Assembly (NCBI GenBank): GCA_012729405.1
Contig: JAAYDH010000005.1
Coordinates: 1-5,071 of the forward strand
DNA from: Erysipelotrichaceae bacterium
GTDB taxonomy: Bacteria; Bacillota_I; Bacilli_A; RFN20; CAG-826
Direction: 5' to 3'
Length of the DNA: 5,071 nt
Part shown: piece after piece, positions 1 to 4,432 of the stretch
Numbering within the stretch: position 1 is the stretch's first letter
How the letters are laid out: every line of letters starts with the position of its first letter
Notes under the pieces: generated by a model
What the model saw: only the letters and a program-made list of their open reading frames with translations
The model's database searches: none
What the model was told of the DNA's origin: nothing
Program-made: the position numbers and the translations under genes

Positions 1-24
1 GTTGATTAAATTGACTTTTTTCAT
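1..24 (-). CDS. N-terminal fragment of an unidentified leftward gene
   Basis: Eight codons are visible, reading MKKVNLIN from an ATG on the minus strand before the frame leaves the window. The start is supported by context. On the minus strand an AAAGGA ribosome binding site lies 9 bases before the ATG, and a well-formed promoter (TTGCAA, 18 bases, TATAAT) lies just upstream, giving a predicted leader of about 20 bases. The gene is divergent from the tRNA-Val/tRNA-Thr cluster. Too little protein is present to suggest a function or to tell whether the basic MKK start begins a signal peptide. Confidence 0.6.
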
Positions 25-33
25 TTTTAAATA

Positions 34-39
34 TCCTTT
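34..39 (-). promoter_or_regulatory. Ribosome binding site of the leftward gene
   Basis: The minus strand reads AAAGGA here, 9 bases upstream of the ATG at 24-22. This is a good Shine-Dalgarno match and is the main reason for accepting the short partial coding region. Confidence 0.6.
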
Positions 40-52
40 CGAGTATATAATA

Positions 53-82
53 ATTATATATGATATAGGGTTTTTTTTGCAA
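53..82 (-). promoter_or_regulatory. Promoter of the leftward gene
   Basis: On the minus strand a -35 box TTGCAA (82-77) and a consensus -10 box TATAAT (58-53) are separated by 18 bases. Transcription would start near 46, leaving a leader of about 20 bases that holds the ribosome binding site. The -35 box lies at the centre of a perfect 14-base palindrome (73-86). Confidence 0.6.
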
Positions 83-86
83 AAAA
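73..86. repeat. Perfect palindrome TTTTTTGCAAAAAA over the -35 box
   Basis: A T-run, GC and A-run form an exact 14-base palindrome. Its middle six bases are the -35 box of the leftward promoter. It may be an operator or a bent T/A-tract element, or simply a by-product of AT-rich sequence. It lacks the GC-rich stem of an intrinsic terminator. Confidence 0.35.
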
Positions 87-127
87 GATTAGTTTGTTTA
101 TGTTAATGCATCAACACAATGTAACGC

Positions 128-156
128 TTGATTTTGAGCAAGATAAATGATAAAAT
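128..156 (+). promoter_or_regulatory. Promoter of the tRNA-Val/tRNA-Thr cluster
   Basis: TTGATT (128-133) and TAAAAT (151-156) are separated by 17 bases, close to the sigma-A consensus. The predicted start is near 163, about 20 bases ahead of the mature tRNA-Val 5' end, which is a normal length for a leader removed by RNase P. No other box pair in the gap is as good. Confidence 0.55.
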
Positions 157-183
157 CTTTACGCTGTGTTATTTTGATTATGT

Positions 184-259
184 GGACGCTTAGCTCAGCT
201 GGGAGAGCGTTTCCTTCACACGGAAGAGGTCGCAGGTTCGAGCCCTGTAGCGTCCACCA
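184..259 (+). tRNA. tRNA-Val(CAC)
   Basis: A complete 76-base tRNA. The acceptor stem GGACGCT pairs fully with AGCGTCC. The D-arm has GCTC/GAGC and the AGCTGGGA loop. The anticodon stem TTTCC/GGAAG closes the loop TTCACAC, with anticodon CAC at 217-219 reading GUG valine codons. The T-arm is GCAGG/CCTGT around TTCGAGC, and CCA is encoded at 257-259. It is the first gene of a two-tRNA cluster, only 3 bases ahead of tRNA-Thr, so both are probably cut from one precursor. Confidence 0.96.
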
Positions 260-262
260 TTT

Positions 263-338
263 GCTGACTTAGCTCAATTGGCAGAGCAACTGATTTGTAA
301 TCAGTAGGTTGTTGGTTCGATTCCGATAGAAGGCACCA
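263..338 (+). tRNA. tRNA-Thr(UGU) with a mispaired acceptor stem
   Basis: A 76-base tRNA with a perfect D-stem, a perfect anticodon stem ACTGA/TCAGT, loop TTTGTAA with anticodon TGT at 296-298 (ACA codons), a T-arm GTTGG/CCGAT with two wobble pairs around TTCGATT, and an encoded CCA at 336-338. The core strongly resembles threonine tRNAs of low-GC Gram-positives. The acceptor stem is odd: GCTGACT faces AGAAGGC, which leaves G4-A69 and A5-A68 unpaired and U3-G70 as a wobble. It may be functional with a weakened stem, a decaying copy, or carry a sequence error. The amino-acid assignment is secure, functionality less so. Confidence 0.88.
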
Positions 339-349
339 GTTATAAAATT

Positions 350-371
350 ACCCCCTTGCGTGGGTTTTTTT
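350..371 (+). terminator. Intrinsic terminator after the tRNA pair
   Basis: ACCC (350-353) pairs with GGGT (362-365) around an 8-base loop, followed by an unbroken T-run at 365-371. A-rich bases at 344-347 can pair with that T-run across a small internal loop. The stem is short, but its position 11 bases after the tRNA-Thr CCA end and the seven Ts support a terminator for the cluster. Confidence 0.6.
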
Positions 372-415
372 ATAGGAGAACAAAGAGAGACCTGTATCTC
401 TTAGAATATTGAAAA

Positions 416-421
416 TATAAT
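416..421 (+). promoter_or_regulatory. Possible -10 box for the SDR gene
   Basis: A perfect TATAAT hexamer lies 82 bases before the SDR start codon and downstream of the tRNA terminator. The hexamer 17 bases upstream, TGTATC at 393-398, is a poor -35 match, and there is no TG extension, so the promoter is tentative. It would give a leader of about 75 bases. The intergenic stretch 372-502 otherwise holds only a short hairpin and the ribosome binding site. Confidence 0.4.
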
Positions 422-454
422 AGGCTGCCATCAACTTTTATGTGTGTCTTAATT

Positions 455-465
455 GTGCGAAGCAC
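455..465 (+). other. Small stable hairpin in the SDR leader
   Basis: GTGC-GAA-GCAC forms a four-pair stem with a GAA loop. Its core GCGAAGC is known as an exceptionally stable mini-hairpin in DNA. The flanking bases AACTT (433-437) and AAGTT (473-477) could form an outer stem around it. It is followed by CCTTTTC, which is too poor for a confident terminator or attenuator call. It ends about 25 bases before the ribosome binding site, so it probably does not block it. Confidence 0.3.
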
Positions 466-489
466 CCTTTTCAAGTTAAAGTAATTTTA

Positions 490-495
490 TGAGGT
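490..495 (+). promoter_or_regulatory. Ribosome binding site of the SDR gene
   Basis: TGAGGT lies 7 bases upstream of the ATG at 503. This fixes the start codon, which also places the nucleotide-binding strand at the very N-terminus as the family requires. Confidence 0.65.
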
Positions 496-502
496 ATTTA
501 AT

Positions 503-1522
503 ATGAAAGTATTTATGATTGGCGGGACTGGTCTACTTGGTAGTCAAGCGGCTGGCGAATTAATCAAAAGAGGACACAAAGTTGTTTCCGTCTCACTGCC
601 AGGAATCCCCGTCGGAGCTGAACTTCCTAAGGAAATGGAACTTCACGAAGGAAATTACATGGACATGAGCGATGAACAAATTGTTAAATTAATGAAAGGT
701 TGTGAAGGCTTTGTCTTTGCGGCCGGAATTGATGAGAGAGTTGAAAGCGCCCCTCCAATATATGAGATGTTTAAAAAATTTAACATCGATGCTTTAGAAA
801 GATTATTAAGAATTGCCAAAGAAAATGGCGTGAAGCATACAGTCGTTTTAGGCTCTTATTTCTCCTATGCGGCCAAGAAATATACTAAGATGAAACTTAC
901 GAAATACCATCCATATATTCGTTCGCGCATAGACCAAGAAAAAATGGCATTATCTTTCGCTGACGAAAATTTCGATGTAGCGGTGTTAGAGCTCCCATAC
1001 ATTTTTGGAGCGCAAAAGGGCCGCAAACCAGTTTGGGTATTCATTGTCGATATGATTCGCGGAATGAAAGACAAAACCTTCTACACTAAAGGTGGCACCA
1101 CCATGGTGACAGTAAAACAAGTGGGTGAAGGTATTGCCGGCGCTCTTGAAAAAAATAAGGGAGGCAATGCTTATCCATTTGGTTATTACAATCTGACGTG
1201 GACCGAATTCTATAAAATCGTTCACAAGCATATGGGACTCCCTGAAACTCGTCCTGTCATTACCATCCCGAGCTTCTTAACCTTACCAACCATGAAGAAA
1301 ATGGAAAAAGAGAGAAAGAAAAACAATATCGAAGGCGGACTCAACATGGTTAAGTTTCTTAAACTTCAAACCACTAATCTATTCATCGATAAAGATGAGG
1401 GCGCAGCTTTCCTCGGAGTTCGGGAAGATGATATTGATGCCGCCATTGGCGAATCCATCCAGCTATCGATGGATATCGTTGATAAAAAAGCAACAGATAT
1501 TATCGACATGAAGAAAGAATAA
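503..1522 (+). CDS. Atypical SDR / NAD-dependent epimerase-dehydratase-like protein
   Basis: A 339-residue cytosolic protein of the extended or atypical short-chain dehydrogenase family, of usual length. It opens with a beta strand and the dinucleotide-binding loop GGTGLLGS at residues 7-14. The second strand ends with VVSVSLP (about 27-33), AAG at 73-75 fits the family's third-strand motif, and S118 lies in the VVLGSYF strand. By alignment with the usual YxxxK pattern, Y138 is the catalytic tyrosine in YIRSRIDQEK, but the lysine position holds R142. The usual Arg-Pro stretch before the VYG motif reads LELPYIFG (162-169). The core fold is clear, while the substrate (nucleotide sugar, hydroxysteroid-like compound or none) is not. 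It may bind NAD(P) with altered or no redox activity. The gene appears to stand alone between two tRNA loci, with its own terminator. Confidence 0.85.
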   Translation: MKVFMIGGTGLLGSQAAGELIKRGHKVVSVSLPGIPVGAELPKEMELHEGNYMDMSDEQIVKLMKGCEGFVFAAGIDERVESAPPIYEMFKKFNIDALERLLRIAKENGVKHTVVLGSYFSYAAKKYTKMKLTKYHPYIRSRIDQEKMALSFADENFDVAVLELPYIFGAQKGRKPVWVFIVDMIRGMKDKTFYTKGGTTMVTVKQVGEGIAGALEKNKGGNAYPFGYYNLTWTEFYKIVHKHMGLPETRPVITIPSFLTLPTMKKMEKERKKNNIEGGLNMVKFLKLQTTNLFIDKDEGAAFLGVREDDIDAAIGESIQLSMDIVDKKATDIIDMKKE

Positions 1523-1531
1523 GAATAACTC

Positions 1532-1574
1532 AAAAGAATTGCTCGAAGCCAAAAACCAAGGGTAATTCTTTTTT
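1532..1574 (+). terminator. AT-rich intrinsic terminator after the SDR gene
   Basis: AAAAGAATT (1532-1540) pairs exactly with AATTCTTTT (1564-1572). The stem continues inward as GCTC (1541-1544) with GGGT (1560-1563) using G-U pairs, giving about 13 pairs around a 15-base loop. Ts at 1569-1574, partly in the stem, provide the U-tract. It starts 10 bases after the stop codon. The A-run on the other side could also let it work on the minus strand, although no leftward gene ends here. Confidence 0.6.
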
Positions 1575-1592
1575 CTTGCCCGGTATAGAAAC

Positions 1593-1609
1593 CTATTCTT
1601 TATAGAATA
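1593..1609. repeat. Inverted repeat copy 1 upstream of tRNA-Leu
   Basis: CTATTCTTTATAGAATA contains TATTCT (1594-1599) and its reverse complement AGAATA (1604-1609) with four bases between. A near-copy lies 32 bases downstream at 1625-1642. TATAGAA also occurs separately at 1584-1590, exactly 17 bases before its copy inside this repeat. It may be an operator lying just upstream of the tRNA-Leu -35 box. Confidence 0.5.
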
Positions 1610-1612
1610 CAT

Positions 1613-1641
1613 TTGTAATTCACTCTATTCTTTTCTAGAAT
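1613..1641 (+). promoter_or_regulatory. Promoter of tRNA-Leu and possibly the downstream operon
   Basis: TTGTAA (1613-1618) and TAGAAT (1636-1641) are separated by 17 bases. Initiation about 7 bases downstream would fall at 1648-1649, almost at the mature tRNA 5' end (1650), so the precursor would have little or no 5' leader. The -10 box lies inside the second inverted repeat, which suggests that a bound repressor could block it. No clear promoter is seen between the tRNA and the 1776 start codon. Confidence 0.5.
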
Positions 1642-1642
1642 A
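1625..1642. repeat. Inverted repeat copy 2 overlapping the tRNA-Leu -10 box
   Basis: CTATTCTTTTCTAGAATA contains TATTCT (1626-1631) and AGAATA (1637-1642) with five bases between, and an embedded perfect palindrome TTCTAGAA (1633-1640). It differs from the copy at 1593-1609 by a substitution and one inserted base in the spacer. The two centres are about 32-33 bases apart, near three helical turns. Confidence 0.5.
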
Positions 1643-1649
1643 TCAATAT

Positions 1650-1734
1650 GCAGCTATGGCGGAACTGGCAGACGCGCTAGACTTAGGATCTAGTGGGGTA
1701 ACCCGTACAGGTTCGATTCCTGCTAGCTGCACCA
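1650..1734 (+). tRNA. tRNA-Leu(UAG)
   Basis: An 85-base class II tRNA. The acceptor stem GCAGCTA pairs perfectly with TAGCTGC. The anticodon stem CTAGA/TCTAG closes loop CTTAGGA, with anticodon TAG at 1684-1686 reading CUA and probably the other CUN codons. A long variable arm built on TGGG-GTAA-CCCG marks it as leucine type. The T-loop TTCGATT is normal, but the outermost T-stem pair is A1707-C1723, a mild irregularity. CCA is encoded at 1732-1734. It precedes the membrane protein gene by 41 bases with no convincing terminator between them. Confidence 0.96.
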
Positions 1735-1743
1735 GCCGGTTTT

Positions 1744-1768
1744 AATCATGTGTTCACACATGTGGATT
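1744..1768 (+). other. Hairpin between tRNA-Leu and the membrane protein gene
   Basis: CATGTG (1747-1752) and CACATG (1757-1762) form a perfect six-pair stem with loop TTCA. Allowing a three-base bulge (1762-1764), AATC (1744-1747) also pairs with GATT (1765-1768). The structure covers GTGGA, the only weak ribosome binding site candidate for the gene starting at 1776. No T-run follows, so it is not a normal terminator. It could affect tRNA 3' trimming, mRNA stability or translation start. Confidence 0.4.
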
Positions 1769-1775
1769 TAATAAA

Positions 1776-3257
1776 ATGGAAACCAACGAACAACTAGAAG
1801 AAAAAGTCGTCGAAGTCGTTAATAACGGAAAGCCCGACGACAAAAAGAAAAAGAAAAAGGATCGGATTAAATACATTTCCTACCTCTTTTTCGTCATTGC
1901 AATCACCGCCGGATCAATTTGGTATGCCCTCTACAATAACTTTAATGAAGTAATTGGGCAGATTATGAGTTCCGACAAACTTTGGTTGCTGGTAATTTTC
2001 GGGATTATGGTTCTCGCTGCCGGGATTCGATCGTTCGTGTTTTTCTGTTTTGCTCGACTGTACACACGCGACTATCGTTTTTACCGTGCGATAGCAGTTG
2101 ACCAAATTGGAATATTTTATAATGCTGTCACACCAAGTTCCAGTGGAGGACAGGTGATGCAGGCTTATACAAATAAAAAGCAAGGCATCGCAATATCCTC
2201 GGCGGTCAGTATTATGGCTATGTACTCTATCCTCTTCCAAATCGTTCTTATTATTTACGGAGTCTTAGCTTTCATTATGAAATACGATGCGATTAACAGC
2301 ATTGGGGCAATCAAATTCCAAATTGCTGACTGGGCGTTTAATTTGCCAATTTGGCCTTTGACTATCATCGGCTTTCTTCTAAATGTCAGCGTTATCAGTA
2401 TTGTTCTCCTCATGGGATATTGGAAAGGATTCCATAATTTTATTATGGGTCCAGTTATCTCATTACTAGCGAAAATTAAACTTGTCAAAAATCCAGACAA
2501 AAAACGCGAAAGTTTGAGAGTGCAGGTCGAAAACTTTAAGATTGAAATGCGAAGGTTGTTTGCCAACATTCCATTTACCATTTTAATTGTTTTTTGTTTC
2601 TTTTTGTTAATGACGGTCAAAGACGCCATTCCTTATTTTGTCGGAAAGGCTCTCGGTAGCCAGTCGACAGCGGCAAACTTCTGGGATGCTGTCTTCTTAA
2701 GCAACTATCACCAAATGGTTACCGGTTTGATTCCGACTCCGGGTTCTGCTGGTGTTTCTGAATACTTCTTCTCCCGCCTATTCGTCGCTACAACCCCGAC
2801 AGCCAGCAATAGTTTTTACTTCAGCGAGGGAACGGCTGAGCAAGTATTAGCAGCTTTTGCTAAAGATGGCATTTCAATGCAAGAAGCTATTCAAAGGGCA
2901 AACACAACCGCGAGCAATTCGCTCGCCTCCGCAGCCCTACTCATTTGGCGATCCCTTACCTTTATTATCCCGGTCTTCGTTTCTGGTTTAGTGACAGCTT
3001 TCTATCGCGCATCTCCAAAAGACGATATCGAGACAGTTCCAAATCGCCAGACCTTTGTTACTTTGCAGAGCGAAACTTTATTTGAGCGTGCTCAGGAGGT
3101 GGCAACACTAGTGGAAACCTCCCGTCTAAAACGCGATGAGATTCTCAAGGCTTTGAAAGGCGGCAGTAAAATTAAGAAGAAAACGACCGATAAAAAGAGT
3201 AAAGTTGTTCATGCCTATGACGATGTTAAAATAGATCATGAGGATGACTCAATTTAA
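1776..3257 (+). CDS. Flippase-like membrane protein, UPF0104 / LPG-synthase TM domain family
   Basis: A 493-residue polytopic membrane protein of the family related to the flippase half of MprF (Pfam LPG_synthase_TM). It lacks the cytosolic lysyl-transferase domain, so it should not be called MprF. A charged N-tail with six lysines (23-28) precedes the first membrane segment (about 33-53). Further hydrophobic segments lie near 69-92, 139-168, 192-214, 262-283 and 382-410. Two family signatures are clear: NAVTPSSSGGQ at 116-126 and PTPGSAGVSE at 320-329. A segment of about 45 residues (337-381) follows the second, and an 83-residue highly charged tail (411-493) should face the cytosol. The ATG has only a weak upstream GTGGA site. 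The last base of the stop codon is the first base of the glycosyltransferase start, so the two products probably act together, perhaps in moving a glycolipid. Family placement is firm, substrate is inferred. Confidence 0.87.
   Translation: METNEQLEEKVVEVVNNGKPDDKKKKKKDRIKYISYLFFVIAITAGSIWYALYNNFNEVIGQIMSSDKLWLLVIFGIMVLAAGIRSFVFFCFARLYTRDYRFYRAIAVDQIGIFYNAVTPSSSGGQVMQAYTNKKQGIAISSAVSIMAMYSILFQIVLIIYGVLAFIMKYDAINSIGAIKFQIADWAFNLPIWPLTIIGFLLNVSVISIVLLMGYWKGFHNFIMGPVISLLAKIKLVKNPDKKRESLRVQVENFKIEMRRLFANIPFTILIVFCFFLLMTVKDAIPYFVGKALGSQSTAANFWDAVFLSNYHQMVTGLIPTPGSAGVSEYFFSRLFVATTPTASNSFYFSEGTAEQVLAAFAKDGISMQEAIQRANTTASNSLASAALLIWRSLTFIIPVFVSGLVTAFYRASPKDDIETVPNRQTFVTLQSETLFERAQEVATLVETSRLKRDEILKALKGGSKIKKKTTDKKSKVVHAYDDVKIDHEDDSI
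1842..1859 (+). repeat. Three in-frame copies of AAAAAG
   Basis: The hexamer occurs three times in tandem and encodes residues K23-K28 of the membrane protein as alternating AAA and AAG codons. Changes in copy number would add or remove lysine pairs without shifting the frame, so it is not an on/off switch. It gives the cytosolic tail a strong positive charge next to the first membrane segment. Confidence 0.7.
3239..3244 (+). promoter_or_regulatory. Ribosome binding site of the glycosyltransferase gene
   Basis: TGAGGA lies within the last codons of the membrane protein gene, 12 bases before the ATG at 3257. The spacing is long, but the TAATG stop/start overlap lets a terminating ribosome restart there, so translational coupling is likely. 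Confidence 0.5.
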
Positions 3258-4432
3258 TGAAAATCGCACTCTTTACTGACACTTATCCTCCCTTTATCAA
3301 TGGTGTTTCTACATCGTGTTATAACTTGGTCCAAGTGCTTAAAAAACACGGCAATGATGTTCTCGTTGTCACCCCCCGAAGCACTGATGGTCCTCTTGAA
3401 ATGAAAGACGGCATCATCTATGTTCCAGGAATCGAATTAAAGAAATTGTACGGATATCGGATCACCAATCTTTACTCGCCGAAAGTTTTTCGCATGATTC
3501 GGGATTTTAAACCTGAGATTATCCATAATCAGACCGATTCAACGATCGGCCAGTTTGCCAAAATTGTTGCTGGTAAATTGAAGACTCCTATTCTATATAC
3601 CTATCACACTTCTTACGAAGATTACACTTACTATGCCACTCACGGATACTTTGATCGCCTTGCTAAAAAGATTATTCGCTCCTATACAATCAATGTCGCT
3701 GATAACACAACCGAATTCATTACTCCTAGCTACAAGACAATGCAATATCTCAGGAGGGCCGGGAGCGACATATACGTAAACATAATCCCCACTGGAATAA
3801 ATTTTGATTTATTCGGAGATGACAAGGTAGACTTCGATAGGCAGGAAGCCTTCCGCAAAGAACACGACATCACTTCTGACACAAAAGTCTTTTTAATTCT
3901 CGGGCGTATCGCAAAAGAAAAGAGTATGGATTTCTCTTTAAAGAGCCTATCTCTCTATCACGATCGTCATCCAGAGCAGAAAATCAAAGTCATTCTCGTC
4001 GGTGGAGGACCACAATTAGATGAACTAAAAGAACTAGTGAAAACCCTTAGCATTAAAAATCTCGTTGATTTCATTGGGCCAGTCCCAGCGAGCGAAGTAC
4101 CTTTTTATTATCACCTCGCAGATGTATACACATCCGCTTCAATCACCGAGACACAAGGCTTAACATTTATGGAAGCGATGGCGGCAAAAACCATTGTTTT
4201 AGCTCGTTTTGATACCAATCTCGCTGAGACAATTATCGATAACGAAACTGGTTTCTTTTTCCGCGACGAAGAGGATTTTGTTTTAAAGGTTGAAAGAATT
4301 TTCTCTATGAGTCCCAAAGAATTAGATCATATTAAAAAGTCTGCCATTAATATATGCGACACTTACTCGCTTGAGAAGTTTTATGATCGCATCATGGAGG
4401 TATACCGCCGTGCCATCCGTAAATGCTGGTAA
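3257..4432 (+). CDS. GT4 glycosyltransferase, probable 1,2-diacylglycerol 3-glucosyltransferase
   Basis: A 391-residue GT-B fold, retaining glycosyltransferase of family GT4. The N-terminal domain starts with TDTYPPFINGVS (residues 8-19), the acceptor-side loop typical of this family, with H117 in YTYHTSYEDY. The C-terminal donor domain shows GRIAKEK (216-222), VGGGP (248-252) and the EX7E motif with E298 and E306 in ETQGLTFME, which contact the nucleotide sugar. Length and motifs match monoglucosyldiacylglycerol synthases such as Acholeplasma alMGS and related Bacilli enzymes, which transfer glucose from UDP-glucose to diacylglycerol at the inner membrane face. No membrane helix is present, so peripheral binding is expected. 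It could instead be a different lipid or mannosyl GT4 enzyme. It lies between the flippase-like gene (1-base overlap) and recX (23-base overlap). Confidence 0.88.
   Translation: MKIALFTDTYPPFINGVSTSCYNLVQVLKKHGNDVLVVTPRSTDGPLEMKDGIIYVPGIELKKLYGYRITNLYSPKVFRMIRDFKPEIIHNQTDSTIGQFAKIVAGKLKTPILYTYHTSYEDYTYYATHGYFDRLAKKIIRSYTINVADNTTEFITPSYKTMQYLRRAGSDIYVNIIPTGINFDLFGDDKVDFDRQEAFRKEHDITSDTKVFLILGRIAKEKSMDFSLKSLSLYHDRHPEQKIKVILVGGGPQLDELKELVKTLSIKNLVDFIGPVPASEVPFYYHLADVYTSASITETQGLTFMEAMAAKTIVLARFDTNLAETIIDNETGFFFRDEEDFVLKVERIFSMSPKELDHIKKSAINICDTYSLEKFYDRIMEVYRRAIRKCW
4396..4400 (+). promoter_or_regulatory. Strong ribosome binding site deciding the recX start
   Basis: GGAGG within ATGGAGGT lies 9 bases before the GTG at 4410, inside the glycosyltransferase coding region. 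It is the strongest Shine-Dalgarno in the window. It selects the GTG over the first in-frame ATG at 4548, which would remove 46 residues of the conserved N-terminus. Confidence 0.75.

Noticed and set aside
386..401. AGAGA/TCTCT inverted repeat before the SDR gene
   Set aside because: A five-pair stem with a six-base loop in low-complexity purine/pyrimidine sequence, with no T-run and no consistent relation to a promoter; probably chance.
865..1231. Two overlapping minus-strand open frames inside the SDR gene
   Set aside because: They lie antisense to a gene with clear family motifs, have no convincing ribosome binding sites and show no recognisable protein features.
1594..1642. Two tandem promoters, each with a TAGAAT -10 box
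   Set aside because: The first TAGAAT (1603-1608) has no acceptable -35 box at 16-19 bases. Only the second pairs with TTGTAA at 17 bases.
1842..1859. Phase-variation tract or frameshift site at the AAAAAG repeat
   Set aside because: The unit is 6 bases and in frame, so copy changes keep the frame, and no A-run exceeds five bases.
1914..2629. Two minus-strand open frames of 108 and 124 codons inside the membrane protein gene
   Set aside because: These are antisense shadows of a protein with clear flippase-family signatures, with no promoter or motif of their own.
1776..3257. Full MprF lysyl-phosphatidylglycerol synthase
   Set aside because: Only the membrane flippase-like part is present. 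The C-terminal region is an 83-residue charged tail, not the large GNAT-like transferase domain.
4111..4317. Minus-strand open frame inside the glycosyltransferase gene
   Set aside because: It is antisense to the conserved EX7E donor-site region, so its open frame follows from the codon use of the real gene.
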